From APNM01 sp040361335 (GTDB taxonomy: Bacteria; Pseudomonadota; Gammaproteobacteria; Nevskiales; Salinisphaeraceae), in NCBI RefSeq assembly GCF_040361335.1, contig NZ_APNM01000002.1, positions 124,001 to 188,000 on the forward strand: a stretch of DNA of 64,000 bases, given 5' to 3'. Positions 16,267 to 24,462 of the stretch are shown here, in pieces (position 1 is the stretch's first letter; every line of letters starts with the position of its first letter). Both the position numbers and the translations under genes were made by a program. Below the pieces are notes generated by a model. The model was not told the DNA's origin. It saw nothing but the letters and a program-made list of their open reading frames with translations, and searched no databases.

Positions 16267-18048
16267 ATGTCCGAGGATCCGAGCCGAATCGAGTACCGCC
16301 TCGAGCCGAGCGAGCCGCGCGCCCACCGGGTGATCGTCACCTGTACGGTGGCCCGGCCCGACCCGGCCGGGCAGGCGTTCTCCTTGCCGGCCTGGATTCC
16401 CGGCAGCTACGTGATCCGCGACTTCGCCCGCAACATCCAGGCCCTGCGGGCCGAGGCCGGCGGCACGCACGTCGCGGTCGAGCGGCGCGACAAGCAGACC
16501 TGGGTCTGCGCCCCCTGCGACGGTCCGCTCACCGTGCATTACGAGGTGTATGCCCTGGACCCGTCGGTGCGCGCGGCCTATCTCGATCATCGCCGCGGCC
16601 TGTTCAACGGCACTTCCGTGTTCCTGCGTCCCCACGGCGCGGACGACCGGCCCTGCCGGGTGGAGCTCGTGCCGCCGCCGGCCGACGGCGGTGCCTGGTC
16701 CGTGGCGACGACGCTGACGGCGGAGGAGACCGATGCCGCGGGCTTCGGGACCTACCATGCCGCCGACTATGCCGAGCTGATCGACCATCCGGTGGCGATG
16801 GGCCCGGCGCTGGAACGTGTCGAATTCGATGTCGCCGGCGTCCCGCACGCCTTCGTGCTGACCGGCGAGGCCGCCTGCGATCGCGACCGGCTGGCAGCCG
16901 ACCTCGCGGCCGTTTGCCGGACCCAGGCCGATTTCTTCGGCGAGCTGCCCGTGAGGCGCTACCTGTTCCTGGCCCAGCTCGGGGGCGGCGGCTACGGCGG
17001 CCTGGAACACCGTGACTGCAGCGTGCTCGCGCTGCCGCGCGAGGCCCTGCCCGCCGGCGATGCGGAACGGCGTGGCGATGCCTATCTGAACCTGCTCGGG
17101 CTGTGCAGCCACGAGTATTTCCATCTCTGGAACGTCAAGCGCATCCGGCCGCGCGCCGTGGCCGAGAGCGACCTGGCCGCCGAATCGCACTTCGAGGACC
17201 TCTGGGCCTACGAGGGCGTGACCTCCTATTGCGACGACCTCGCCCTGGTCCGGGCCGGCTTGCTGACGCCGGCGGCGTATCTCGAGCGGGTGGCGCGTGC
17301 CGCGACCCGGCTGGAGCGCACGCCCGGCCGCCACCGCCAGTCGCTGGCCGAGTCCAGCTACGATGCCTGGACCAAGTTCTACCGGCCGGATGCCAACACG
17401 CCCAACGCCGTGGTCAGCTACTACCTCAAGGGGGCGCTGGTCAGCCTGTGCCTGGACCTGCACCTCCGGGCCGAGACCGATGGCGCGGTCGATCTCGGCA
17501 GCGTGATGCGCGCGGCCTGGCACGCCCACGGCCGTCATGGCGAGCCGGTGCCGGAGCACGGTCTGGAATCGCTGGCGGAGGAGGCGTCCGGTGTCGATCT
17601 CTCGGAGTTCTTCGCGCGCTTCGTGCACGGCCGCGAGGATCCGCCCCTGGCCGACTATCTGCAGCCCTTCGGCGTGCGCTGCGAGCGTCGGGCGCCGTCC
17701 GATCCCGGCGAGGCGGCCCAGTCCGCCCTGGGATTACGGCTGGAGGCTGCGGATACGACCCGCGTGGCACACGTTCTGGACGGCGGCGCCGCCCAGCGCG
17801 CGGGATTGTGCCCCGGCGACCGGCTGGTGGCGCTGGCCGGCCTGACCGTCTCCGGCGGCACGCTGGCCGCCCGCCTGCGGCCCTATCCGGCGGGCGTGAC
17901 CCTGCCGCTGCACGTGGTCCGCGGCGAGGAGTTGCTCTGCCTGGACCTGACGGTGGCGCCACCGCCCGCCGATACCTGGCATCTCGCGCCTGATCCCGGG
18001 GCCGGGGACGCCGCCCTGGCACGCCGGCGTGCCTGGATCGGTGGCTGA
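16267..18048 (+). CDS. M61-family metallopeptidase with C-terminal PDZ domain
   Basis: 593 residues. An N-terminal beta domain (IEYRLEPSEPRAHRVIV, FSLPAWIPGSYVIRDFARNI) precedes the peptidase. The zinc site is SHEYFHLWNVKRI (HExxH), with FEDLWAYEGVTSYCDDL holding the third ligand Glu. A PDZ domain spans about residues 480-570 (LGLRLE, VLDGGAAQRAGLCPGDRLVAL). M61 enzymes are glycyl-type aminopeptidases; no signal peptide is seen, so probably cytosolic. I prefer the ATG at 16267; an alternative ATG at 16231 overlaps a TAGAAT box that reads as a -10 element. The acyl-CoA synthetase gene begins 1 nt after the stop. Confidence 0.87.
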   Translation: MSEDPSRIEYRLEPSEPRAHRVIVTCTVARPDPAGQAFSLPAWIPGSYVIRDFARNIQALRAEAGGTHVAVERRDKQTWVCAPCDGPLTVHYEVYALDPSVRAAYLDHRRGLFNGTSVFLRPHGADDRPCRVELVPPPADGGAWSVATTLTAEETDAAGFGTYHAADYAELIDHPVAMGPALERVEFDVAGVPHAFVLTGEAACDRDRLAADLAAVCRTQADFFGELPVRRYLFLAQLGGGGYGGLEHRDCSVLALPREALPAGDAERRGDAYLNLLGLCSHEYFHLWNVKRIRPRAVAESDLAAESHFEDLWAYEGVTSYCDDLALVRAGLLTPAAYLERVARAATRLERTPGRHRQSLAESSYDAWTKFYRPDANTPNAVVSYYLKGALVSLCLDLHLRAETDGAVDLGSVMRAAWHAHGRHGEPVPEHGLESLAEEASGVDLSEFFARFVHGREDPPLADYLQPFGVRCERRAPSDPGEAAQSALGLRLEAADTTRVAHVLDGGAAQRAGLCPGDRLVALAGLTVSGGTLAARLRPYPAGVTLPLHVVRGEELLCLDLTVAPPPADTWHLAPDPGAGDAALARRRAWIGG

Positions 18049-18049
18049 C

Positions 18050-19900
18050 ATGAGCGAGCCCCGCCCCGAGCACTGGGTACCGGCGTCGGCGGCGGCCACG
18101 CTGCCGGAACTGTTCAATGCCCGCGTGGCGCGCACGCCCAAGGCGCCCGCCTATCGTTATTTCGACGTGCCGGCGCGGCGCTGGCGCACGCTGACCTGGG
18201 GCGAGATCGCGGCCCGGGCGGCGCGTTGGCGGGCGGGTTTCGCCGCACTCGGTCTGGCGCACGGCGATCGCGTGGCCATCCTGTTGCGCAACGAGCCCGA
18301 CTGGGTGGCCGTGGACCAGGCGGCGCTGGCCCTCGGCCTCGTGACCGTGGGCCTGCATTGCAGCGATACCGCCGCCGCGAACGCGCGCCTGATCGCCGAC
18401 GCCGGCGCACGCGCGGTCGTGGTCGCCAAAGGACGCTGGTGGCGTGCGGTGGCCGGCGCCGATGCCGACGCCCTGCCGGATGTCCAGTGCGCGGTGACCC
18501 TCAACGCCGACGATGCGGGCGACGACCGTCTGCGGGCGGTCGCGGACTGGTTGCCGGCGAAAGGCGACACGGCGGCGCCGCGCTGCGCGCCCGACGACCT
18601 GGCGGCCCTGATCTACACCTCGGGCACCACGGGTAATGCCCGCGGCGCCATGCTGACGCATGCCAACCTGGTCTGGAATGCCTACGCCTGCGCGGACGCC
18701 GTGCGGATCGAGGGCAGCGAGCGCCTGATCTCGGTGTTGCCGCTGGCGCACGCCTTCGAACGGACCGTCGATTGCTACCGGGGGCTGATCACCGGCGCCA
18801 CCCTGTCCTTCTGCCGTCACCCGCGGTTCCTCAAGCCTACCCTGATGCAGGAGCGACCCACGGCCATGATCGGGGTGCCGCAGATATACGAACGCTATTA
18901 CACCGAGTTGCACCGCTGGCTCGGGCGCCGCCCCCGGGTCTTCCGGCGGCTGGTCCAGTTCACCATGGCCCTGGGCTGGTCGGTGTTCCAGCGCCAGCAG
19001 GGACAGGGGCCGCGCCGTTTCCGGCACCTGCTGTGGCCTTTCCTGCGGCGTACGGTCGCGGCGCCCTGCCTGCGGCCGTTCGGCGGGCGGCTGGAGGTCG
19101 CGGTATCCGGCGCCGCGGCGTTGCCGCAGCCGGTGGCACGCACCCTGCTGGGACTCGGGTTGCGGGTACAGCAGGGCTACGGGCTGACCGAGGCGTCCCC
19201 GGTGGTCAGCGTGAACCGGGCCGACGACAACGATCCCACCAGCGTGGGCACGCCGCTGGCCGGCGTGGAGACCCGGCTGGGCGCGGACAACGAGCTCTGG
19301 GTCCGCAGTCCCGGCGTGATGCGCGGCTACTGGAACGATCCGGAGGCCACGGCCGCCGTGCTCGAATCCAACGGTTGGCTGCGGACCGGCGACAAGGTCA
19401 GCCGGCTCGACCAGAAGCGGTTGTACCTGACCGGTCGGGTCAAGGAAGTGATCGTGATGGCGACCGGCGAGAAGGCATCGCCGGAGCCGATCGAGGCCGC
19501 GCTGACGCTCGATCCCATGATCCGGCACGCCGTGATCGTCGGCGAGGCGCGGCCCTATCTCGCCGCGATCCTCGAATGCGACGCCGACCTGGTCGCCGGA
19601 GAGTTGGAGAAACTGGGCCTGAGCGCCGACGAGCCCGGTTGCCTGGCCAGCCCGCGCCTGGAACGGGAGATGCTGCGCCGCGCCGCGCGTCAGCTCAAGG
19701 CCTACCCGGCGCACGCCCAGGTGCGGCGCGTGAGCGTGACCACCGACGAATGGACGGTTCAGAACGCGTTGCTGACCCCGACCGACAAGGTCCGCCGTCG
19801 CGCCATCGCGCGGCGCTACGGCAGGGAGATACGGCGGCTCTACGGTCATCGCGCCGTGCCGGAGAAAACCGACTTTTCCTATAATGTGAACGTGGAATAG
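18050..19900 (+). CDS. Long-chain acyl-CoA synthetase (AMP-dependent, FACS type)
   Basis: 616 residues. Adenylation-domain motifs: LIYTSGTTGNARGAMLTHAN (P-loop, ~res 184), VLPLAHAFER, GVPQIYERYY, QQGYGLTEASPVVSVN, the WLRTGDKVSRLD block (FACS signature region) and the hinge LTGRVKEVIVMATGEKASPE. The C-terminal part includes ILECDADLVAGE. It activates fatty acids to acyl-CoA via acyl-AMP, feeding phospholipid synthesis or oxidation. It starts 1 nt after the peptidase stop and is followed 24 nt later by plsY, whose substrate acyl-phosphate belongs to the same lipid pathway. Confidence 0.9.
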   Translation: MSEPRPEHWVPASAAATLPELFNARVARTPKAPAYRYFDVPARRWRTLTWGEIAARAARWRAGFAALGLAHGDRVAILLRNEPDWVAVDQAALALGLVTVGLHCSDTAAANARLIADAGARAVVVAKGRWWRAVAGADADALPDVQCAVTLNADDAGDDRLRAVADWLPAKGDTAAPRCAPDDLAALIYTSGTTGNARGAMLTHANLVWNAYACADAVRIEGSERLISVLPLAHAFERTVDCYRGLITGATLSFCRHPRFLKPTLMQERPTAMIGVPQIYERYYTELHRWLGRRPRVFRRLVQFTMALGWSVFQRQQGQGPRRFRHLLWPFLRRTVAAPCLRPFGGRLEVAVSGAAALPQPVARTLLGLGLRVQQGYGLTEASPVVSVNRADDNDPTSVGTPLAGVETRLGADNELWVRSPGVMRGYWNDPEATAAVLESNGWLRTGDKVSRLDQKRLYLTGRVKEVIVMATGEKASPEPIEAALTLDPMIRHAVIVGEARPYLAAILECDADLVAGELEKLGLSADEPGCLASPRLEREMLRRAARQLKAYPAHAQVRRVSVTTDEWTVQNALLTPTDKVRRRAIARRYGREIRRLYGHRAVPEKTDFSYNVNVE

Positions 19901-19924
19901 CCCACGCCCGCCGACACGCCGCCC

Positions 19925-20548
19925 ATGACCGTCCAATACATCGCCGCCGCCGTCGCCGTGCTCCTGGCCTACCTGCTGGGCTCGCTATCGGGCGGCCTGC
20001 TGATCGGGCGGCTGCTGGGCCGCGAGGATCTGCGCCTGAGCGGCAGCGGCAACGCGGGCGCCACCAACGCCCTGCGCACGGGCGGGCGGGGCTACGGCGC
20101 GGCCGTGCTGCTGTTCGATCTCGCCAAGGGCGTCCTGGCGGCGGCCTTCCTGCCGCTGCTGGCGCCGTTCCAGTGGCTGGCCTTCGCCTGTGGCGCGGCC
20201 GCGGTCATCGGCCATGTCTACCCCGTGTTCTACGGTTTCGCCGGCGGCAAGGGTGCCGCCACCCTGATCGGCGTGCTGCTGGTGCTGGCGCCGGCCGCGC
20301 TTCTGCCCGCGCTCGCGGTCTGGCTGTTGTGTCTGGGGCTGACCGGCTATGTCGGTCTGGCGACCGTCCTCGGCATGACCATCGTGGCCGGCGCGCTGGT
20401 CCTGTGGCACGGCATCGCCGCCGAGTCCCTGTTCGGTGTCGTCATGTGGGCGCTCACGGTCTATACTCACCGCGGCAACCTGCAGCGCACCCTGGCGGGC
20501 GACGAGAACCGCTTCGAGCGCGCCATGATCCTGCGACGCCCGCGATGA
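19925..20548 (+). CDS. plsY: Glycerol-3-phosphate acyltransferase PlsY
   Basis: 207 residues, integral membrane enzyme with about five hydrophobic helices. It transfers an acyl group from acyl-phosphate to glycerol-3-phosphate, the first step of phospholipid synthesis. Family motifs are present: AYLLGSLSGGLLIGRLLG, the GSGNAGATNALR loop (res ~41-52), GHVYPVFYGFAGGKGAAT (motif 2, res ~97-114) and a C-terminal YTHRGNLQRTLAG. Slightly longer than many PlsY proteins because of a C-terminal basic tail. The stop overlaps the birA start (ATGA). Confidence 0.94.
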   Translation: MTVQYIAAAVAVLLAYLLGSLSGGLLIGRLLGREDLRLSGSGNAGATNALRTGGRGYGAAVLLFDLAKGVLAAAFLPLLAPFQWLAFACGAAAVIGHVYPVFYGFAGGKGAATLIGVLLVLAPAALLPALAVWLLCLGLTGYVGLATVLGMTIVAGALVLWHGIAAESLFGVVMWALTVYTHRGNLQRTLAGDENRFERAMILRRPR

Positions 20549-21501
20549 GGCTGCTGGAGCTGTTATCCGACGGCGCCTGGCACAGCGGCACCGCCCTGGC
20601 TTCGGCATTGGGCGTCTCCCGCGCCGCGGTATGGAAGCAGGTCCAGGCGGCGCGCGACCTGGGTGCGCCCGTGCAATCGGTGCGCGGGCGCGGCTATCGG
20701 CTGCCCGGCGGCTACCGGCCCCTGGACGCGGCGGCGATCCGGTCCGACCTTTCGGCGACCGCGGCGGCCGTGCTGGAGGACCTGGAAGTGCTGGCCAGCG
20801 TCGACTCCACCAGCAGCTACCTGCTGCGGCGCGACGACGTCGACAACGCGGCCTGTTTCGCCGAGCACCAGACCGGCGGCCGGGGCCGGCGCGGGCGTGC
20901 CTGGGCCTCGCCGTTCGGGGCCAATCTCTACTTCTCCGTGGTTTGCGGCTTCGATCCCGCGCCGCCGGCGGTCGGTGCCCTGTCGCCAGCGGTGGGCATC
21001 GCCCTGGCGCGGGCCCTGCGCGAGCTGGGTGCCGGGACGGTCGGGGTCAAGTGGCCCAACGATCTCGTCGCGGACGGGGCCAAGCTCGGCGGCATCCTGC
21101 TCGAGCACCGCGGCGAGGCGGCCGGCGGCTGCCGCATCGTTGTCGGTGTGGGGCTCAACGTGGACGCCGCGCCGGGTGCGGACGACGGTGTCGATCAGGC
21201 CACGGCGCGTCTCTCGGACCTGGCGTCGCCGTTGCCCGAGCGCAACCGCCTCGCGGCGGTGCTGCTCGACGCCGTGCTGCGCGCCGCGGCGGATTTCCGC
21301 TCCCGCGGCTTCGCGCCGTTCCGCGAGACCTGGTCCGAGTTCGATGCCCTGCGCGACCGCGACGTCTGGTTGGAGACGGGCGAGTCGCGGATCGCCGCGC
21401 GGGCGGTCGGCGTCGCCGACGACGGCGCCCTATTGGCCGAGGTGGACGGCGAGACGCGGCGCTTCTATGCGGGTGAGCTGAGTCTGCGCCCCCGGCGATG
21501 A
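20545..21501 (+). CDS. birA: Biotin operon repressor / biotin-protein ligase
   Basis: 318 residues. The N-terminal winged helix (LLELLSDGAWHSGTALASAL, GVSRAAVWKQVQAARD) marks a bifunctional BirA that represses biotin synthesis as well as loading biotin onto carboxylase carrier protein. Ligase motifs: TGGRGRRGRAWASPFG (biotinyl-AMP loop), VKWPNDL, KLGGILLE and VVGVGLNV. The start at 20545 shares ATGA with plsY, and its own stop shares ATGA with coaX, so plsY-birA-coaX is tightly coupled. The position before coaX and a tRNA-Thr gene matches birA in E. coli, where it precedes coaA and thrU. Confidence 0.94.
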   Translation: MRLLELLSDGAWHSGTALASALGVSRAAVWKQVQAARDLGAPVQSVRGRGYRLPGGYRPLDAAAIRSDLSATAAAVLEDLEVLASVDSTSSYLLRRDDVDNAACFAEHQTGGRGRRGRAWASPFGANLYFSVVCGFDPAPPAVGALSPAVGIALARALRELGAGTVGVKWPNDLVADGAKLGGILLEHRGEAAGGCRIVVGVGLNVDAAPGADDGVDQATARLSDLASPLPERNRLAAVLLDAVLRAAADFRSRGFAPFRETWSEFDALRDRDVWLETGESRIAARAVGVADDGALLAEVDGETRRFYAGELSLRPRR

Positions 21502-22223
21502 ACCTGCTGCTAGATATCGGCAATACCCGCGTCAAATGGGCCCGGGCCGACGGCGAGCGCCTGCGCGACTCGGGCTCGATCGCCCATCGCGAAGACCCTG
21601 CCTGGTCCGCGCGGCTGCCGGCGGAACGACCGGCCGCGGTGTGGGTCGCCAGCGTCGCCGACTCGGCGGCGGTCGAGAGCCTAGCCGCGCACGCCGGCGA
21701 CCGGTGGGCGCTGACGCCGCGCGTCGTCCATAGCACGGCCCGCGCCTGCGGCGTGCGCAACGCCTATGCCCGGCCCGAGAGGCTGGGGGTCGATCGCTGG
21801 CTGGCCTGTATCGGGGGATACCATCGCGGCGCCGGTTCCGTGCTGATCGCGGACGCCGGTACCGCCCTGACCCTGGATTTCGTGGCCGCGGACGGCCGGC
21901 ACCGCGGCGGCCTGATCACGCCGGGCGTCGCCACCATGCGCGCGGCGATCGCCGGCGGGACCCGCGTACGGGCCGAGCCGGGGGAGTTCGAGCCGGCCTG
22001 GCTCGCCGACGACACCGATCCTGCCGTGGCCCTGGGCACCCTGCAGTCGGCCCTGAGCCTGATCGGCAACGCCCGCCGGGCTCTGGCGCCCGAGCGCCTG
22101 CTGCTGACCGGTGGCGAGGCCGACCTGCTGGCACCGCATCTCGACACGGCCTGGGAGCGGGTGCCGACCCTGGTCCTGGAAGGCTTGGCACGCTTGGCCG
22201 CCGCGGGCGACAATAGCGCCTGA
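21498..22223 (+). CDS. coaX: Type III pantothenate kinase
   Basis: 241 residues. Catalyses the first step of coenzyme A synthesis. ASKHA-fold phosphate loops are visible: LLLDIGNTRVKWA (phosphate 1), LGVDRWLACIGGYH (substrate site), VLIADAGTALTLDFV (catalytic/phosphate 2) and GGLITPGVATM. Type III enzymes replace the E. coli-type CoaA in many gammaproteobacteria, and here coaX occupies the position of coaA between birA and thrU. Overlaps birA by 4 nt. Confidence 0.94.
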   Translation: MNLLLDIGNTRVKWARADGERLRDSGSIAHREDPAWSARLPAERPAAVWVASVADSAAVESLAAHAGDRWALTPRVVHSTARACGVRNAYARPERLGVDRWLACIGGYHRGAGSVLIADAGTALTLDFVAADGRHRGGLITPGVATMRAAIAGGTRVRAEPGEFEPAWLADDTDPAVALGTLQSALSLIGNARRALAPERLLLTGGEADLLAPHLDTAWERVPTLVLEGLARLAAAGDNSA

Positions 22224-22255
22224 CCGCCCGCAACGGGCGTTGTCCGCAGGGACAT

Positions 22256-22331
22256 GCTGGCGTAGCTCAGTTGGTAGAGCAGCTGATTTGTAATCAGCAG
22301 GTCGCAGGTTCGACTCCTGTCGCCAGCTCCA
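22256..22331 (+). tRNA. thrU: tRNA-Thr (anticodon UGU)
   Basis: 76 nt with encoded CCA. The acceptor stem GCTGGCG/CGCCAGC is perfect; the D-arm (GCTCAGTTGGTAGAGC), anticodon loop TTTGTAA (TGT) and T-arm (GCAGG TTCGACT CCTGT) all fold. By position after birA-coaX it is the thrU equivalent. Its 3' half is duplicated at 37861-37911, marking it as the integration target of the accessory island. Confidence 0.96.
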
Positions 22332-22432
22332 TTCACGACAGGGTCCTTTCTGGACACAATGGCCGGCACGCGCCCTATCCGCCGGTGCCCCGGCCGATTC
22401 TCCAACACGGCCAGATGGCGCGCCTTGGTTGT

Positions 22433-22480
22433 TGTCTTATACATAAGACATATGTAGCCTAATGTCTTACTTGTAAGACA
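22433..22480. promoter_or_regulatory. Tandem HipB operators
   Basis: Two palindromes with identical 7-bp arms: TGTCTTA-TACA-TAAGACA (22433-22450) and TGTCTTA-CTTG-TAAGACA (22463-22480). Their centres are 30 bp apart (about three helical turns), and they end 15 nt before the hipB start. This layout matches autorepression by a dimeric Xre-type antitoxin, as known for HipB. Confidence 0.82.
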
Positions 22481-22495
22481 TGTTCGTTAAGCCGT

Positions 22496-22834
22496 ATGGC
22501 CAGGGCCAATACTCGTGCGTATTCCGCCTACACACAACAGGCTATCCGCCTGTTGGGCATGCAGATTCGTGCCCATCGGCTGGAGCGGCGCATGACCACC
22601 GCAGAATTGGCTGAGCGCGCGGGTATTTCTCGCGACATGCTCTACCGCGTGGAAAAGGGTGACCCGCGGGTCACGCTTGGCGTCGCGTTCGAGTTGGCCG
22701 CCATTGTCGGTGTTCCCTTGTTCGAGGCGGAGCCCGGGGCACTGCAGGCGCGCGCGGTGCAGATGGCCGAGAAGCTGCGTCTGCTGCCCGGGGCTGTTCG
22801 CAAGCGGCCGGCGGAGCCGAAGGATGACTTCTGA
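22496..22834 (+). CDS. hipB: HipB-like antitoxin, Xre-family DNA-binding protein
   Basis: 112 residues. The helix-turn-helix spans about residues 22-77 (IRAHRLERRMTTAELAERAG, ISRDMLYRVEKGDPRVTLG). It precedes a hipA-type kinase gene and overlaps it by 11 nt, the normal arrangement in which HipB binds HipA and represses the operon. Two identical palindromes directly upstream are the likely operator. The C-terminal tail (RKRPAEPKDDF) is basic then acidic and may contact HipA. The first gene inside the island, 164 nt after the tRNA-Thr. Confidence 0.85.
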   Translation: MARANTRAYSAYTQQAIRLLGMQIRAHRLERRMTTAELAERAGISRDMLYRVEKGDPRVTLGVAFELAAIVGVPLFEAEPGALQARAVQMAEKLRLLPGAVRKRPAEPKDDF

Positions 22835-24077
22835 GAACGAAGTCTACGTCTGGGTCTGGCTTCCCGGCCGAACCGAACCGGTGGTAGCTGGCCGGCTGGC
22901 GTCAACGGCGAGTGGTCTGCAGTTCAACTATGGCCGTAGCTATCTGGCGCGAGACGATGCCATTCCGCTCTATCTCCCGGAACTGCCATTGCGACCCGGT
23001 CTGTTGCCGTTGCCGCCCGGCCTGTCCATGCCCGGATGCCTGCGCGATGCTGCCCCAGATGCTTGGGGGCGACGCGTCATCATCAACCGGCTGCTGGGTG
23101 TGCGGGGCCGTGACGTCGATACCGCCGTTCTGGATGAACTGACGTACCTTCTGGAATCCGGCTCCGATCGCGTAGGGGCGTTGGATTTCCAGGGCTCGCC
23201 GACCGAGTATATGCCTCGCGAGCACGGGCAGGCTGGCTTGGAAGCATTGTTGGAAGCGGCTGAACGTGTCGAAAAGGGCCTGCCCATGCCGCCGGAATTG
23301 GAACGTGCCCTGTTGCACGGCACCTCCCTGGGCGGTGCCCGGCCCAAGGCCATGATCGAAGACGAGCGACGCAAGTACGTCGCCAAGTTTTCCAGTAGCA
23401 CGGATTGGTATTCGGTGGTGAAAGTCGAGTACGTGGCGATGCGTCTGGCCGCATTGCTGGGTTTGAAGGTTGCGCCGGTGAGGCTCGTGCAGGCCGCCGG
23501 CAAGGATGTGCTGCTGGTGGAACGATTCGATCGCGATAAAGCGGCGGACGGGTGGCGCCGCAAGGCCATGGTCTCGGCGCTGACCCTGCTCGAACTCGAC
23601 GAAATGATGGCCCGTTACGCCAGTTACGAACGGCTTGCCGAGATCATCCGGCACCGCTTCACGGACCCGAAAGCCACCCTGTGCGAGTTGTTCGGGCGCC
23701 TGGTCTTCAACGTCCTGTGCGGCAACACCGACGATCACGCCCGCAACCACGCGGCCTTTTGGGACGGCGAGCGACTGAGCCTGACCCCCGCCTACGATAT
23801 CTGCCCGCAAAACCGCGCGGGCAACGAGGCCACGCAGGCCATGCTGATCCACGGCGACAACCGGCTCAGCCGCCTGACCGTGTGCCTGCGGGCCGCGCCG
23901 CAGTTTTTGCTATCGGACGAGGAAGCCAGGGGTATCATCGATGAGCAGATTGAAGGCATTCATTGCCATTGGAACGATGTCTGCGCGGAAGCAGGGCTGA
24001 GCGGCATCGATACCAGGCTGTTCTGGGGCAGGCAGTTTTTGAACCCGGGTGCCATGGCGGGATACGATTCGCCGTGA
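22824..24077 (+). CDS. hipA: HipA-like serine/threonine kinase toxin
   Basis: 417 residues, typical HipA length. HipA kinases halt growth by phosphorylating targets such as glutamyl-tRNA synthetase. Visible: the N-terminal HipA domain (VWLPGRTEPVVAGRL, FNYGRSYL), the P-loop region HGTSLGGARPKAMI with the following YVAKFSS lysine, VLLVERFDR, the catalytic loop FNVLCGNTDDHARNHAAF, and the metal-binding LTPAYDICP (DxxP). All catalytic residues appear intact. Start chosen at the ATG at 22824 inside the hipB end, giving translational coupling. The target of this kinase cannot be read from sequence. Confidence 0.88.
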   Translation: MTSENEVYVWVWLPGRTEPVVAGRLASTASGLQFNYGRSYLARDDAIPLYLPELPLRPGLLPLPPGLSMPGCLRDAAPDAWGRRVIINRLLGVRGRDVDTAVLDELTYLLESGSDRVGALDFQGSPTEYMPREHGQAGLEALLEAAERVEKGLPMPPELERALLHGTSLGGARPKAMIEDERRKYVAKFSSSTDWYSVVKVEYVAMRLAALLGLKVAPVRLVQAAGKDVLLVERFDRDKAADGWRRKAMVSALTLLELDEMMARYASYERLAEIIRHRFTDPKATLCELFGRLVFNVLCGNTDDHARNHAAFWDGERLSLTPAYDICPQNRAGNEATQAMLIHGDNRLSRLTVCLRAAPQFLLSDEEARGIIDEQIEGIHCHWNDVCAEAGLSGIDTRLFWGRQFLNPGAMAGYDSP

Positions 24078-24462
24078 CAGCGGGGTATTGGTACCCCGTC
24101 GGTGACCGACGAGAAAAATAAACTATCCCCGGAACCCGTAGTCGCCGGAACCCGGAATTGCAATATCGCGTTTGGCCAAAGAACGGCAAATGCAATGCTT
24201 GATTGCAAGACCTGACCCTGCCCCCTCTCTTAACGGACAGTCTAGTGCTACCATAGAGCTACAAGCGAAAGTGGATAAGTCCCTGCCTCAGAATCCGAAT
24301 CCTGCAAGCGGGTGCGAGTTCGAATCTCAGTGCGAGCGCTTGGCTTCAGGGATGAACTTGAACTTCCCTAGCTCAATACGACGCCTGTGCTGGTGACGGC
24401 GGGAACCATGATCGCCTCCCGGTGAATCCTCGAGTACGATAGACCCCTTTGATTATCTGGAC
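24078..24462. other. Intergenic stretch between hipA and the kinase gene
   Basis: Just after the hipA stop a perfect 7-bp hairpin (CGGGGTA-TTGG-TACCCCG, 24081-24098) and a second small hairpin (TCGGT/ACCGA, 24099-24109) may end the hipBA transcript, although only an A-rich stretch follows. The remaining ~350 nt has mixed composition, a lower G+C than hipA and no convincing gene. A 74-codon open frame at 24172-24396 has no recognisable features. This looks like a junction between separately acquired pieces. Confidence 0.5.

Noticed and set aside
24290..24350. A tRNA-like T-loop (GTTCGAATC) after hipA
   Set aside because: The surrounding bases pair in only 3 of 5 T-stem positions, and no acceptor, D or anticodon arms can be formed.
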